DNA of 64,000 bases, from assembly GCA_019694675.1 (NCBI GenBank), contig JAIBBK010000035.1:1-64000 (forward strand). Reading direction: 5' to 3'. Position 1 is the first letter of the stretch. Every line of letters starts with the position of its first letter. This stretch comes from Ignavibacteria bacterium (GTDB lineage: Bacteria; Bacteroidota; Ignavibacteria; Tepidaquicellales; Tepidaquicellaceae). Made by a program: the position numbers and the translations under genes. The notes beneath the pieces are model-generated. The model ran no database searches. It saw nothing but the letters and a program-made list of their open reading frames with translations, and had not been told where the DNA came from. Shown here piece after piece: positions 9,178-17,468 of this stretch.

Positions 9178-10036
9178 CAGAACTTCTTACCGCAGTCTGC
9201 TTCTCATTGCATTCATCTCATTGCTTACAGTATGGAATCCCTGCAGTGCTTCGGCAGGTTCAGACAGCGTATTCTTCTTCAGCAGTGAAAAGGTTTACAC
9301 ACCGCTTGAAGCCGGAGTGCTTGAGTCAAGGATCGGATTTCAGAAATACACGAACAGCAAGTTCCTTGAACTTGACATAGGTGCATCTGCAGACATTGCC
9401 GGAGTGAAATCGGGCAACAGCATATACTCTGCAGGCATTGACTTCTTCACCTTCTCAAACCTGAGGTCGGAATCTAACTTCAAGTTTCCGGTTGATGCAA
9501 TTGATTATTACTTCGGGATAAACCTGAACTTGAAAAACCGTTTGTCAAAGCGCTCTGATATTCAGGCACGGCTGAGGGCGGGACACATCTCGTCGCATCT
9601 TGAGGACGGGCACATTTATGAGAATACAGACACCATTTTCACTCCGTTCGTTTTCAGCAAAGAATTCATTGACCTTTCGGCAATATATGAATACAGACCG
9701 GGAAGCAAATTTTTGCTGAAGGGCCAGGGGGGAATCAACTTCATCTTCCATTCGATTCCGGCGGAGATCTCACCGTTCAGCGGACAGATCGGATTTGAGG
9801 CAAGGTACCTCATTGCTGATGTTCTGAGTCTCTATGCTTCAAATGAGGTTACAATTGCTGAAGTGAATTCCTCTGTGAATCTGAACGAGAGTTTTGAAGG
9901 AGGAGTGAGGTTAGGCAGACTGAATTCGAGAGGAATTACGATCTTTTTCAGCTATTATGACGGGCAGGATTTCCGGGGCCAATACTATGGTGAATATCTC
10001 AACACTCTGGGAATCGGCTTAAAATTCAATTACTGA
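9149..10036 (+). CDS. DUF1207-like secreted or outer-membrane protein
   Basis: A TTG at 9149, inside the end of the VWA gene, gives a 295-residue protein with a signal peptide (hydrophobic LLLIAFISLLTVW and cleavage near CSASA). An upstream in-frame ATG at 9062 would put 59 residues before the mature part, so I reject it. The rest is beta-rich, with alternating aromatic and charged residues and a C-terminal LGIGLKFNY that suits an outer-membrane barrel. The segment GHISSHLEDGHIYE and the overall pattern recall DUF1207, an uncharacterised family; this assignment is from memory. It is coupled to the VWA gene upstream and a beta-propeller gene downstream. Confidence 0.6.
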   Translation: MITSGTEEADRTSYRSLLLIAFISLLTVWNPCSASAGSDSVFFFSSEKVYTPLEAGVLESRIGFQKYTNSKFLELDIGASADIAGVKSGNSIYSAGIDFFTFSNLRSESNFKFPVDAIDYYFGINLNLKNRLSKRSDIQARLRAGHISSHLEDGHIYENTDTIFTPFVFSKEFIDLSAIYEYRPGSKFLLKGQGGINFIFHSIPAEISPFSGQIGFEARYLIADVLSLYASNEVTIAEVNSSVNLNESFEGGVRLGRLNSRGITIFFSYYDGQDFRGQYYGEYLNTLGIGLKFNY

Positions 10037-10045
10037 CAGAGCATA

Positions 10046-10894
10046 ATGATCATTGCATTTATTTTTTCGATGTTCATATCCGCAACGGATTCAAATCTCG
10101 TCAAAGAAACTTCTGTTAACGAATTCATGAATGCGGTGTCCATCACCGTTGATGCAAAAGAGAACATTTACGTACTCGATGCAGGCGCCGATCAGATCGT
10201 GAAGTTTGATTCAAAGCTGAACTTTCTTAAGCGCGACGGCAAGCAGGGGTGGGGAGAGGGCCAGTTTGATTCCCCGACATGCATAGATGCATCCTCCGGC
10301 CTTGACATTTTTGTTTCGGACGGCAGGAATTACAGAGTTCAGCGACTTGACCTGAATCTCAATTACATATCCTCGCTATACACAAATCAGGAAGACTATC
10401 CCTCCAATCTCAAATTCAGGACACCCGTGGCAAGCCTTGTGCTGAATGCAAGCGAGCTGTACCTGATTGACCAGGACAACAAGAGGATCGTTGTTTACAA
10501 GGACGGCAAGTCGCCTTCATTCGTATTCGGAGATTACCTGTCGGGAAAAGGACAGCTTGGTAATCCTGTTAAGATCCTTAAGGACGGGAAAAACTTCATA
10601 TATGTACATGACAAAGAGCAGAAAATGATTCTGCGGTACGACAATCTCGGAAACTACGTTGGCAGGCTTACAGTGAAAGGGCTCGAGACATTCACCATAA
10701 GGAACAATATTGTATATATGTTTGACGGAAAGGCAATAACGCTTTACGACACGGAGACAAATGCCGTGATTGGAATGAAATACCCCGACCTCAAGTCAAT
10801 GAAAGGCAAGCTAAGGGACCTTATAGCGATCAGCGGAGAAAAGTATTTACTCTTAGGCAAAAATGAATTAAGTTTGTGGCGTGAAAATAATTAA
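10046..10894 (+). CDS. NHL-type beta-propeller protein
   Basis: The 282-residue protein starts with a short hydrophobic leader (IIAFIFSMFIS) and then shows repeated propeller blades: AVSITVDAKENIYVLDAGADQIVKFD, GEGQFDSPTCIDASSGLDIFVSD, LYLIDQDNKRIVVY, IYVHDKEQKMILRYD and later weaker copies. This is the NHL/6-bladed propeller pattern, usually a protein- or ligand-binding scaffold on the cell surface or in the periplasm. It lies 9 bases after the DUF1207-like gene and 15 before ssb. No catalytic residues are evident. Confidence 0.75.
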   Translation: MIIAFIFSMFISATDSNLVKETSVNEFMNAVSITVDAKENIYVLDAGADQIVKFDSKLNFLKRDGKQGWGEGQFDSPTCIDASSGLDIFVSDGRNYRVQRLDLNLNYISSLYTNQEDYPSNLKFRTPVASLVLNASELYLIDQDNKRIVVYKDGKSPSFVFGDYLSGKGQLGNPVKILKDGKNFIYVHDKEQKMILRYDNLGNYVGRLTVKGLETFTIRNNIVYMFDGKAITLYDTETNAVIGMKYPDLKSMKGKLRDLIAISGEKYLLLGKNELSLWRENN

Positions 10895-10896
10895 TG

Positions 10897-10904
10897 AAAG
10901 GAGG
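10897..10904 (+). promoter_or_regulatory. Ribosome binding site of ssb
   Basis: AAAGGAGG lies 5 bases before a GTG start at 10910 and overlaps the stop region of the preceding gene. It is close to a perfect anti-Shine-Dalgarno match and fixes the GTG as the ssb start. Confidence 0.85.
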
Positions 10905-10909
10905 ACGTT

Positions 10910-11347
10910 GTGAAAGGGCTGAACAAAGTGATCCTGATCGGTAATGTTCAACCAAAGGATCCCGAGCTGAACTACACAAAGACAGGCATGGCCTGCTGCA
11001 AATTCAAACTTGTCACAGATGAATCGTACAAAGATGATACGGGCAAGCTGGTTGACAGAGCTGAATGGCACAGGATCGTAGCGTGGGGTAAGCTCGGAGA
11101 GATATGCTCCACATATCTCAAGAAAGGCAGCCGCATCTATGCAGAGGGCAAGATCAGAACCGGAGACAGCTATGAGAAGGACGGCAAGACAATTTATCCT
11201 TCACCGGAGATCTTTCTGGACAACATGATCATGCTTGACGGCAGAGGTGCAACAACGGCAGACAACGGCGCAGCATCAAAGGAAGCCGCCAATGTCAGCG
11301 AAGGTGGTTCGATGAACAAGAATGATGACGATGACCTGCCGTTCTGA
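10910..11347 (+). CDS. ssb: Single-stranded DNA-binding protein
   Basis: The 145-residue protein has an N-terminal OB fold (~1-110; LNKVILIGNV, EWHRIVAWGK, YLKKGSRIYAEGKI) and a flexible tail ending DDDDLPF, the acidic tip that recruits replication and repair partners. It starts at a GTG behind a strong AAAGGAGG site. Unusually, ssb is the last gene of a run of membrane and secreted protein genes rather than beside rpsF/rpsR. A strong terminator follows. Confidence 0.95.
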   Translation: MKGLNKVILIGNVQPKDPELNYTKTGMACCKFKLVTDESYKDDTGKLVDRAEWHRIVAWGKLGEICSTYLKKGSRIYAEGKIRTGDSYEKDGKTIYPSPEIFLDNMIMLDGRGATTADNGAASKEAANVSEGGSMNKNDDDDLPF

Positions 11348-11395
11348 AGAGAGCGGCCACTGAGCAACATCAGCTTAAATTGAATCACAACTTCA

Positions 11396-11430
11396 GCCGG
11401 TTCCGGTACTCGGAACCGGCTTTGTTTTGT
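11396..11430 (+). terminator. Rho-independent terminator after ssb
   Basis: A perfect 10-bp stem (GCCGGTTCCG / CGGAACCGGC) with a 5-nt loop is followed by TTTGTTTTGT. It lies 48 bases after the ssb stop and closes the long plus-strand run that begins near 2612. Confidence 0.9.
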
Positions 11431-11542
11431 AATAGTCAGATCTGAAATCAGAATCTTAAGAATCATCCGCGCAGAAACTTTTATTGACAGTAAAAAACGT
11501 TATAAGTTCAGAGATCATCAGGAAAGAAAATTCAGTTTATAA

Positions 11543-12292
11543 ATGACGTACATCGAATTTCTGCTCATATTCACGGTTGTTCCGATAATCATTCTTGCAT
11601 TTATTCTAAGAAAGGAGCTGAACGCTCAATACGTAAGAACGCTTCTGCTTGTATCGGGAATTGCATTTGCGGCGACTGCGCTTTGGGACAACTATGCAGT
11701 GTACAGCGGAATATGGATGTTTCCACCAGAGAAAACGCTTGGAATCTATCTGTGGTACGTTCCTCTGGAAGAGTATATGTTCTTTTTTCTGCAAACTTAC
11801 CTGACGGGACTTGTGCAGCTTTACTACCTGCTGAAGGGCGGATATGATCCGAAATACAGCAAGTCCGGAACGCGCGCCAACATTCAAATATTTCCACTTA
11901 TTGTTTTGATGTCAATGTTTACCTTGCAGGTAAACCGGGAAGATGTCATACTTCTGCCGTTTGGGGAGTTCAACTACCTGTTTCACCTGTTTGCATGGGC
12001 CGGTTCTTTTGTACTGATCCAGTTCATTTTCGGCGGCAGAAAGATAAGGGACAACTCAAAGCTCATCATCATTCCGACATTGATAATGACGGCATATTTT
12101 TCGCTGGCAGATTCGATCTCGATCGGAAACGGAATATGGAGCTTTGACCCGGAGCAAACAATCGGAACCAAAGTGGGAAATGTTCCGCTGGAAGAGATAC
12201 TTTTCTTTTTCATGACGAACCTTCTTGTGACGGAGGCCATGGTGCTCTTTCTGAATCAGAGTCTTCTAAAACCAAAACAAAAAAGCAGCTGA
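11543..12292 (+). CDS. Fused heterodimer-type lycopene cyclase (CrtYcd-like)
   Basis: The 249-residue, ~7-segment membrane protein has two tandem lycopene-cyclase domains. Each carries a GIW-(M/S)F-P-x-x-T-IG stretch followed by VPLEE (PLEE at 74-77 and 215-218), the pair of motifs seen in CrtYc and CrtYd and in fused archaeal and Bacteroidota enzymes. Such enzymes cyclise lycopene ends to beta-ionone rings, or the related epsilon or C50 forms. No phytoene synthase or desaturase lies in the window, so the carotenoid made is unknown. It is the first gene of a tight four-gene run. Confidence 0.85.
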   Translation: MTYIEFLLIFTVVPIIILAFILRKELNAQYVRTLLLVSGIAFAATALWDNYAVYSGIWMFPPEKTLGIYLWYVPLEEYMFFFLQTYLTGLVQLYYLLKGGYDPKYSKSGTRANIQIFPLIVLMSMFTLQVNREDVILLPFGEFNYLFHLFAWAGSFVLIQFIFGGRKIRDNSKLIIIPTLIMTAYFSLADSISIGNGIWSFDPEQTIGTKVGNVPLEEILFFFMTNLLVTEAMVLFLNQSLLKPKQKSS

Positions 12293-12296
12293 GAAA

Positions 12297-13073
12297 ATGT
12301 TCAATACTTTATTAACGGAAAGCAAGGACGGAGTACTCCGGATAACACTCAACAGGCCCGACGTTTACAATGCTTTCAATTCAGAAATGCTGTCAGAACT
12401 GGGACAGGCATTTGACACTGCGTCAGGAGATGAGGTCAGATGCGTGATTCTTACCGGCGCAGGAAGGGCCTTTTGTTCCGGGCAGGATCTGAAAGACTTC
12501 AGCGAGAAGAAACTTACATTCAAAGAAGCTCTTGAACAAAGATACAATCCGCTAATAAAAAAGATCGCAGAACTTCCGAAGCCAGTTATATGCGGGCTGA
12601 ACGGCGTGGCAGCAGGGGCAGGACTTTCGCTTGCGCTTGCGTGTGACTACAGAATTGCAGTTGATTCAGCAACCCTGATAGAGGTCTTCATTAATGTGGG
12701 CCTTGTGCCCGACAGCGCCTCTTCTTTTTATCTCCCAAGGATCATCGGATATGCGAGAGCTTTTGAGATGTGCGCAAGCGCAGACAAGATGACAGCCGCA
12801 GAGGCTAAGAAGCTCGGACTCGTTAACAAAGTTGTCTCTACTCAGACGCTTCTCGAAAAGAGCCTGATGATCACTTCAAGGAACTTCGCATCAAAGCCCA
12901 CAAAGGCAATAGGCATGATAAAGACACTCATGAGAAAGTCGTTTGATTCGACGCTTGATGAGATCCTTACTCTGGAAAGCGAGTTTCAGGAAGCCGCAGG
13001 CAATACGGAAGATTTTAAGGAAGGCATTGCTTCATTTCTTGAAAAAAGAAAATCTGTATTCAAAGGAAAGTGA
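12297..13073 (+). CDS. paaG: Enoyl-CoA hydratase/isomerase family, PaaG-like
   Basis: The 258-residue crotonase-fold protein resembles PaaG (ring-1,2-epoxyphenylacetyl-CoA isomerase) over its whole length: GAGRAFCSGQDL, RYNPL, LPKPVICGLNGVAAGAG, GLVPDS and a C-terminal EGIASFLEKR. The two glutamates of true enoyl-CoA hydratases are replaced (Ser111 in GLSLAL, Phe131), whereas the Asp used by isomerases is present (Asp139 in VPDS). An isomerase is therefore more likely than a hydratase: PaaG or a delta3-delta2-enoyl-CoA isomerase. No other phenylacetate genes are nearby. The stop overlaps the next GTG start by 4 bases. Confidence 0.8.
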   Translation: MFNTLLTESKDGVLRITLNRPDVYNAFNSEMLSELGQAFDTASGDEVRCVILTGAGRAFCSGQDLKDFSEKKLTFKEALEQRYNPLIKKIAELPKPVICGLNGVAAGAGLSLALACDYRIAVDSATLIEVFINVGLVPDSASSFYLPRIIGYARAFEMCASADKMTAAEAKKLGLVNKVVSTQTLLEKSLMITSRNFASKPTKAIGMIKTLMRKSFDSTLDEILTLESEFQEAAGNTEDFKEGIASFLEKRKSVFKGK

Positions 13074-13939
13074 AACTCAGGTCCGGAATTTCTTCTGCGA
13101 AACTGCAGGACGCCGTTACTCTGGTCAACCTTGCAATAGTTTTGCTTCTTCTTGCAGGGCTGTCCCTGATCTACAGCTGCGGCGCAAACATCTTCACCAT
13201 AGAGGACGACGTGCAGATGGGTAAGGAACTGGATGCTGAAATACGAAATGATCCGGCGAACTATCTCATAATGCAGGGGCATGAGGAAGTGAGAGAATAC
13301 GTAAGAAATATCGGCCGTGACATAATCACGAAATCGAATTACGTAAAGTATGAAAAAGTATTCCCTTACAAGTTCGATGTCATACATGATGACAGTACGG
13401 TCAATGCATTCTGCATCCCCGGCGGATACATTTACGTTTACACGGGACTGATCCGTTACCTCGACAATGAGGCCGCACTGGCGGGAGTTATAGGCCATGA
13501 AATTGCGCATGCAGAAAGAAGACACATGTCACAGAGACTCACTTCATATTACGGCGTTAGCTTTGTCCTTAGCCTTGTGCTGGGCAACAACCCGAATGAG
13601 CTTGCGGAGATCTTTACAAACCTTGCTGTCGGAATAGGATTTCTTGCCAACAGCAGATCAGATGAAACGGAAGCAGACGATTATTCAATCAAATATCTGA
13701 GGAGCACGGAATACTATCCCGGCGGCATTCTCAACTTCTTCAACAGGATAACTGAAGAGCAGAAGAAGAAGGGCCAAACTCCGGGAGATCTTGAAATGCT
13801 CCTTTCAACTCATCCGCTCCCTGCAGACAGAATTGAAAACGCAAAGGAGCAACTTAAGAAGATCCGGCCGGCTCCCGACTCTTCAAAGGGATTGTTCAAG
13901 GACCGGTATGACAGAATCAAAACACTTTTACCCAAATGA
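13070..13939 (+). CDS. M48 family zinc metalloprotease, lipoprotein
   Basis: It starts at a GTG overlapping the previous stop (GTGA). The 289-residue protein has a membrane-targeting N-terminus ending in a probable lipobox (IYS-Cys37), then a peptidase M48 domain with HEIAH at 143-147 and the third zinc ligand in ETEAD (Glu201). It resembles BepA/LoiP-type periplasmic proteases that act on misfolded outer-membrane proteins; the substrate here is unknown. It ends with ATGA, overlapping the next gene. Confidence 0.85.
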   Translation: MKLRSGISSAKLQDAVTLVNLAIVLLLLAGLSLIYSCGANIFTIEDDVQMGKELDAEIRNDPANYLIMQGHEEVREYVRNIGRDIITKSNYVKYEKVFPYKFDVIHDDSTVNAFCIPGGYIYVYTGLIRYLDNEAALAGVIGHEIAHAERRHMSQRLTSYYGVSFVLSLVLGNNPNELAEIFTNLAVGIGFLANSRSDETEADDYSIKYLRSTEYYPGGILNFFNRITEEQKKKGQTPGDLEMLLSTHPLPADRIENAKEQLKKIRPAPDSSKGLFKDRYDRIKTLLPK

Positions 13940-14493
13940 AATCAAAAATGAATCTCAATATGAAACTGAGCAAGATAATTGCCATAATGTTGCTTTCGTT
14001 TTCCTTTGCCGGCGTTGTCAGCGCTCAAAACGGAACACTTCTCGACAATTCCCAATACGGAATCAAGTTCAATGTTCCATCAGGCTGGAAGGAAAGAAAG
14101 GTGGAAGAGACTTCAAAGAAGGATGCCATATCATATACTTTTGACAGGAACGACGGCTCAATTGCCATGATGCTCCTTGCATTCAAGGTATTGGAAGTTA
14201 AAAACCTGAATGACCTTGTCTATACATTTGAAAAGGATCTGACACTTAACATACCAAAGAGAGAGGGGGACTATACGGAGTTTGACAAGGGCAACTATGA
14301 CGGCATGAGCGCGCTGTACAAAGATTCCGAATTCACTGAAGTGGTTTACTATTACAGGACGAAGGTGACAGACGGAGAGAACTTTGCTTATCTGCTGAGA
14401 TTTATTGCTCCTTCGGGAACATTCAATTCCTCAACCGAATCGGAGCTGAAGAAGATCGGAGATTCATTTGAACCTTTAACGGCGCAGGAGTAG
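13936..14493 (+). CDS. Secreted protein of unknown function, PsbP/DUF1795-like
   Basis: The 185-residue product has a signal peptide (hydrophobic IIAIMLLSFSFAGVVSA, cleavage before QNG). The mature part opens LLDNSQYGIKFNVPSGWKE, a pattern typical of PsbP-like or DUF1795 proteins, and continues as one mixed alpha/beta domain. There is no lipobox or catalytic motif. It is translationally coupled (ATGA) to the M48 protease, so it may be a partner in envelope maintenance, but that is inference. Confidence 0.6.
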   Translation: MKSKMNLNMKLSKIIAIMLLSFSFAGVVSAQNGTLLDNSQYGIKFNVPSGWKERKVEETSKKDAISYTFDRNDGSIAMMLLAFKVLEVKNLNDLVYTFEKDLTLNIPKREGDYTEFDKGNYDGMSALYKDSEFTEVVYYYRTKVTDGENFAYLLRFIAPSGTFNSSTESELKKIGDSFEPLTAQE

Positions 14494-14514
14494 CACGGAC
14501 TGCTTTTTCAATGC

Positions 14515-15159
14515 TCAGCCGATCAGAAAAGGATTGTAAGTCTTTTCATGCCCGATGGTAGTATCTTCCATATGCCCGGGAAAGAGAGCATAGTCATCCT
14601 TGCAGCTTTCAAAAAGCTTATCACGGACAGAACTTATGAGAACCTTGAAATTGCCGCCCGGAAGATCGGTCCTGCCAACCGAATTGTGAAAAATGAGGTC
14701 TCCGCAAAAGACATTCCTGTTCTTGTCGTCAATCAGGCAAACGCTTCCCGGAGAATGCCCGGGAGTCTTGATCACACGGAGAGAGGCATTGCCGACAATA
14801 ATGTCAGACCCCTCTTCGAGGGATTCGTCAACTTCAGGAGGTTCTTCTATTTCAAGTCCGAAGAAACGTGCCTGCTCGCGGCTGCTTTCAAGCAGGAACT
14901 GGTCGTCCTTGTTCATAAAGATCTTTTTCCGGAATGTATCTTTGGCGAAGCCGTTTCCGAGGATGTGGTCAACATGGCCGTGCGTGTTTATGATCGATGA
15001 TACATTGAGGGAGTTATCATTTACGAAAGAGACGATCGTGTTCTTCTCTTCCTCGGTAAATGCTCCGGGGTCAATGATGACAGCATCTCTTGTATCTTCA
15101 TCATAATAAATGTAGCAGTTCATGCTGAAGGGATTTACAGCAAAACGTGCAATCTTCAA
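14515..15159 (-). CDS. MBL-fold metallo-hydrolase (glyoxalase II-like)
   Basis: The 214-residue protein is a compact metallo-beta-lactamase-fold hydrolase of the YcbL/GloB-like group: THGHVDH (59-65), TPGHSPGSVCL, FCGDLIF and FPGHMEDTTIG supply the binuclear metal site. Such proteins hydrolyse thioesters such as hydroxyacyl-thiols. Because the genome makes bacillithiol (bshC at 19592), a bacillithiol thioester is one possible substrate; that is inference. It is a single gene, convergent with the secreted-protein gene and divergent from smpB. Confidence 0.85.
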   Translation of the reverse strand: MKIARFAVNPFSMNCYIYYDEDTRDAVIIDPGAFTEEEKNTIVSFVNDNSLNVSSIINTHGHVDHILGNGFAKDTFRKKIFMNKDDQFLLESSREQARFFGLEIEEPPEVDESLEEGSDIIVGNASLRVIKTPGHSPGSVCLIDDKNRNVFCGDLIFHNSVGRTDLPGGNFKVLISSVRDKLFESCKDDYALFPGHMEDTTIGHEKTYNPFLIG

Positions 15160-15210
15160 GGTTAGTTAATTGATTTTACTTTCCGTAAAAATTAATTTGC
15201 ACCTGTTCAA

Positions 15211-15660
15211 ATGAGCGAAACGGATAAAATTAAGATAATATCAAGTAACCGGAAAGCTAATTTTGAATACGAGATACTGAACCGGCTTGAAGCGGGCATT
15301 GTGCTGACAGGAACTGAGGTTAAGTCGCTAAGGGAAGGGCGGGTAAATCTCCAGGATTCATACGGAAGGATCAGGAATGATGAAGTCTGGATAATCAATT
15401 CACACATAAGCGAGTACAGGTTCGGCAATATCAACAATCACGATCCCATACGCAACCGCAAGCTCCTCCTAAACAAGAGAGAGATCCGAAAGATCAAACA
15501 GCAGCTTCAGGAAAAGGGTCTGACCCTTGTTCCACTGAAGATCTATTTCAAGGGCTCACTGGCAAAAGTGGAAATTGGAATAGCCAGAGGCAAGAAGCTG
15601 TATGATAAGAGAGAATCAGTGAAGAAGAGGGAAGTGGAAAGAAACCTAAGAAGAATATGA
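15211..15660 (+). CDS. smpB: SsrA-binding protein SmpB
   Basis: The 149-residue protein binds tmRNA and delivers it to stalled ribosomes for trans-translation. Diagnostic pieces are ANFEYEI, GTEVKSLREGRVNL, NHDPIRNRKLLL, GLTLVPL and the C-terminal GKKLYDKRESVKKRE tail that enters the mRNA channel. The tmRNA gene itself lies 32 kb away at 47416. The ATGA stop/start overlap couples it to tyrS. Confidence 0.97.
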   Translation: MSETDKIKIISSNRKANFEYEILNRLEAGIVLTGTEVKSLREGRVNLQDSYGRIRNDEVWIINSHISEYRFGNINNHDPIRNRKLLLNKREIRKIKQQLQEKGLTLVPLKIYFKGSLAKVEIGIARGKKLYDKRESVKKREVERNLRRI

Positions 15661-16880
15661 CATTTGCCCCGGCAAAGGAACAGCTTGAGATAATAAAGCG
15701 CGGAACAGTAGAGATAATTCCTGAAGCAGAGCTTCTGGAAAAGCTTGAGCATTCGCGAAAAACGGGAAAGCCGCTTAACATAAAGCTCGGTTGTGATCCT
15801 TCGCGTCCGGATCTTCACATCGGTCACGCTGTGGTGCTTAACAAACTCCGGCAGTTTCAGGATCTGGGTCATAACGCAATACTCATTGTAGGCGATTACA
15901 CGGCAATGATAGGAGATCCTTCAGGAAAGAAGAAGACCAGGCCGCAGCTCACATTTGAAGAAACAAGGGAGTACGGAAAAACGTACTTTGAGCAGGCAGG
16001 AAAGATACTTGACATTGCACGAACACAGATACTGTATAACTCTGAATGGCTTTCCGGACTGAGCCTTAAGGACATGATCTCGATACTGAGCAAGTTCACA
16101 GTTCAGAGGATCCTGGAAAGGGATGACTTCACTAACAGGCTTAAAGACCGGACTGAGATCTCCCTTCATGAAATACTTTACCCGATTATGCAGGGATATG
16201 ATTCCTATGCAATCAATTCCGATGTTGAACTTGGCGGAACAGATCAGAAGTTCAATAATCTTGTTGGCAGGGACATGCAGAAGAGATATGGAAAGGACCA
16301 GCAGATAGTGATCACTATGCCACTGCTTGAAGGCACGGACGGCTCGGAGAAAATGAGCAAGTCACTCGACAATGCTATCGGGATCACTGACTCTCCGACC
16401 GACATTTTCGGGAAGACTATGAGCATACCGGACACGCTCATCTATAAGTACTTTGAACTTTGCACAAAGCTGGATGCGGATGATCTTGAGAAAGTGAAGA
16501 AGTTTCTTGAAGACGAGCGAAACAATCCCCGCGACATGAAACAGAAACTCGGATTTGAACTTGTCAGAACATATTACGACGAAGAGACTGCCGCACGAGC
16601 TGTCGAGGAATTCGATACAATCTTCAGAAAGAAGGACATCCCGGACGAGATACCCGAAGTTGAAATGTCAGATGCGTCGATGAAGCTCGTGGACCTTCTC
16701 ACTAATTACGGCCTTGCAGATACGAAGAGCAATGCGAGAAGGCTCATAGAGCAGGGAGCTGTAAACGTCAACGGTCTCAAACTTACCGATGTCAATCACG
16801 TAATGGAAATAACTCACGGAATGATCTTCAAAGTCGGCAAGAGGAAGTTTCTGAAGATCTTAAAACAACAAACCAATTAA
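15657..16880 (+). CDS. tyrS: Tyrosyl-tRNA synthetase
   Basis: The 407-residue class I synthetase charges tRNA-Tyr. It carries HIGH at 54-57, GDYTAMIGDPSG, the tyrosine-binding QGYDS and GGTDQKFN region, KMSKS at 232-236 and a C-terminal S4 RNA-binding domain (~344-400). It begins 4 bases before the smpB stop and is followed at 27 bases by the arginine decarboxylase gene. Confidence 0.96.
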   Translation: MTFAPAKEQLEIIKRGTVEIIPEAELLEKLEHSRKTGKPLNIKLGCDPSRPDLHIGHAVVLNKLRQFQDLGHNAILIVGDYTAMIGDPSGKKKTRPQLTFEETREYGKTYFEQAGKILDIARTQILYNSEWLSGLSLKDMISILSKFTVQRILERDDFTNRLKDRTEISLHEILYPIMQGYDSYAINSDVELGGTDQKFNNLVGRDMQKRYGKDQQIVITMPLLEGTDGSEKMSKSLDNAIGITDSPTDIFGKTMSIPDTLIYKYFELCTKLDADDLEKVKKFLEDERNNPRDMKQKLGFELVRTYYDEETAARAVEEFDTIFRKKDIPDEIPEVEMSDASMKLVDLLTNYGLADTKSNARRLIEQGAVNVNGLKLTDVNHVMEITHGMIFKVGKRKFLKILKQQTN

Positions 16881-16891
16881 GGAAATCTTTT

Positions 16892-16899
16892 AAAAGGAG
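16892..16899 (+). promoter_or_regulatory. Ribosome binding site of arginine decarboxylase gene
   Basis: AAAAGGAG lies 8 bases before a TTG at 16908. No ATG or GTG gives the conserved N-terminus, so this site supports a TTG start. Confidence 0.75.
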
Positions 16900-16907
16900 A
16901 AACAGAA

Positions 16908-17453
16908 TTGTTCAAGCCGTCAAAGTTGTTTTTTACAAAGGGGGTTGGAAAACACAAGGACTACCTACAGTCATTTGAGCTTGCTTTGAGGCAGGCAGGC
17001 ATTGAGAAATGCAACATAGTAACAGTGTCAAGCATATTTCCCGGAGGGTGCAAGAGGCTTACGGTTGAACAGGGCATTCAGCTGCTTGAACCCGGACAGA
17101 TCACATTTTGCGTAATGGCAAGGAATTTCACCAATGAGCCAAACAGGCTTATTGCTTCTTCGATCGGAGTTGCACTGCCGTCTGACGACAGTCACTACGG
17201 ATACATTTCAGAGCATCATCCTTTCGGTGAAACGGAAAAGGTATCAGGAGAATATGCAGAAGACCTTGCGGCAACAATGCTTGCAACGACGCTTGGAGTG
17301 GAGTTCAATCCGGAAACAGCATGGAATGAGCGCGAGAATGTATATAAGCAGAGCGGGAAGATAATCAAGACCTTCAATGTGACACAGTCAGCTGAAGGAG
17401 ATAAGAACGGACTATGGACAACCGTGATCTCTTGCGTGGTTTTCCTTCCATAA
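16908..17453 (+). CDS. Pyruvoyl-dependent arginine decarboxylase
   Basis: The 181-residue proenzyme belongs to the PvlArgDC family, which turns arginine into agmatine for polyamine synthesis. It self-cleaves between two serines to create an N-terminal pyruvoyl group; the expected site is the Ser41-Ser42 pair in TVSSIFPGG, so Ser42 would become the pyruvoyl. Other family marks are [17 protein letters not shown] and the acidic [16 protein letters not shown] segment with the catalytic Glu. It starts at TTG behind AAAAGGAG. No agmatinase or spermidine synthase lies in the window. Confidence 0.92.
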   Translation: MFKPSKLFFTKGVGKHKDYLQSFELALRQAGIEKCNIVTVSSIFPGGCKRLTVEQGIQLLEPGQITFCVMARNFTNEPNRLIASSIGVALPSDDSHYGYISEHHPFGETEKVSGEYAEDLAATMLATTLGVEFNPETAWNERENVYKQSGKIIKTFNVTQSAEGDKNGLWTTVISCVVFLP

Positions 17454-17468
17454 ACAATTGATGAGAAA

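Noticed and set aside
11484..11506. TTGACA and TATAAG upstream of the lycopene cyclase gene
   Set aside because: The spacer is only 11 bases, too short for a sigma-70 promoter.
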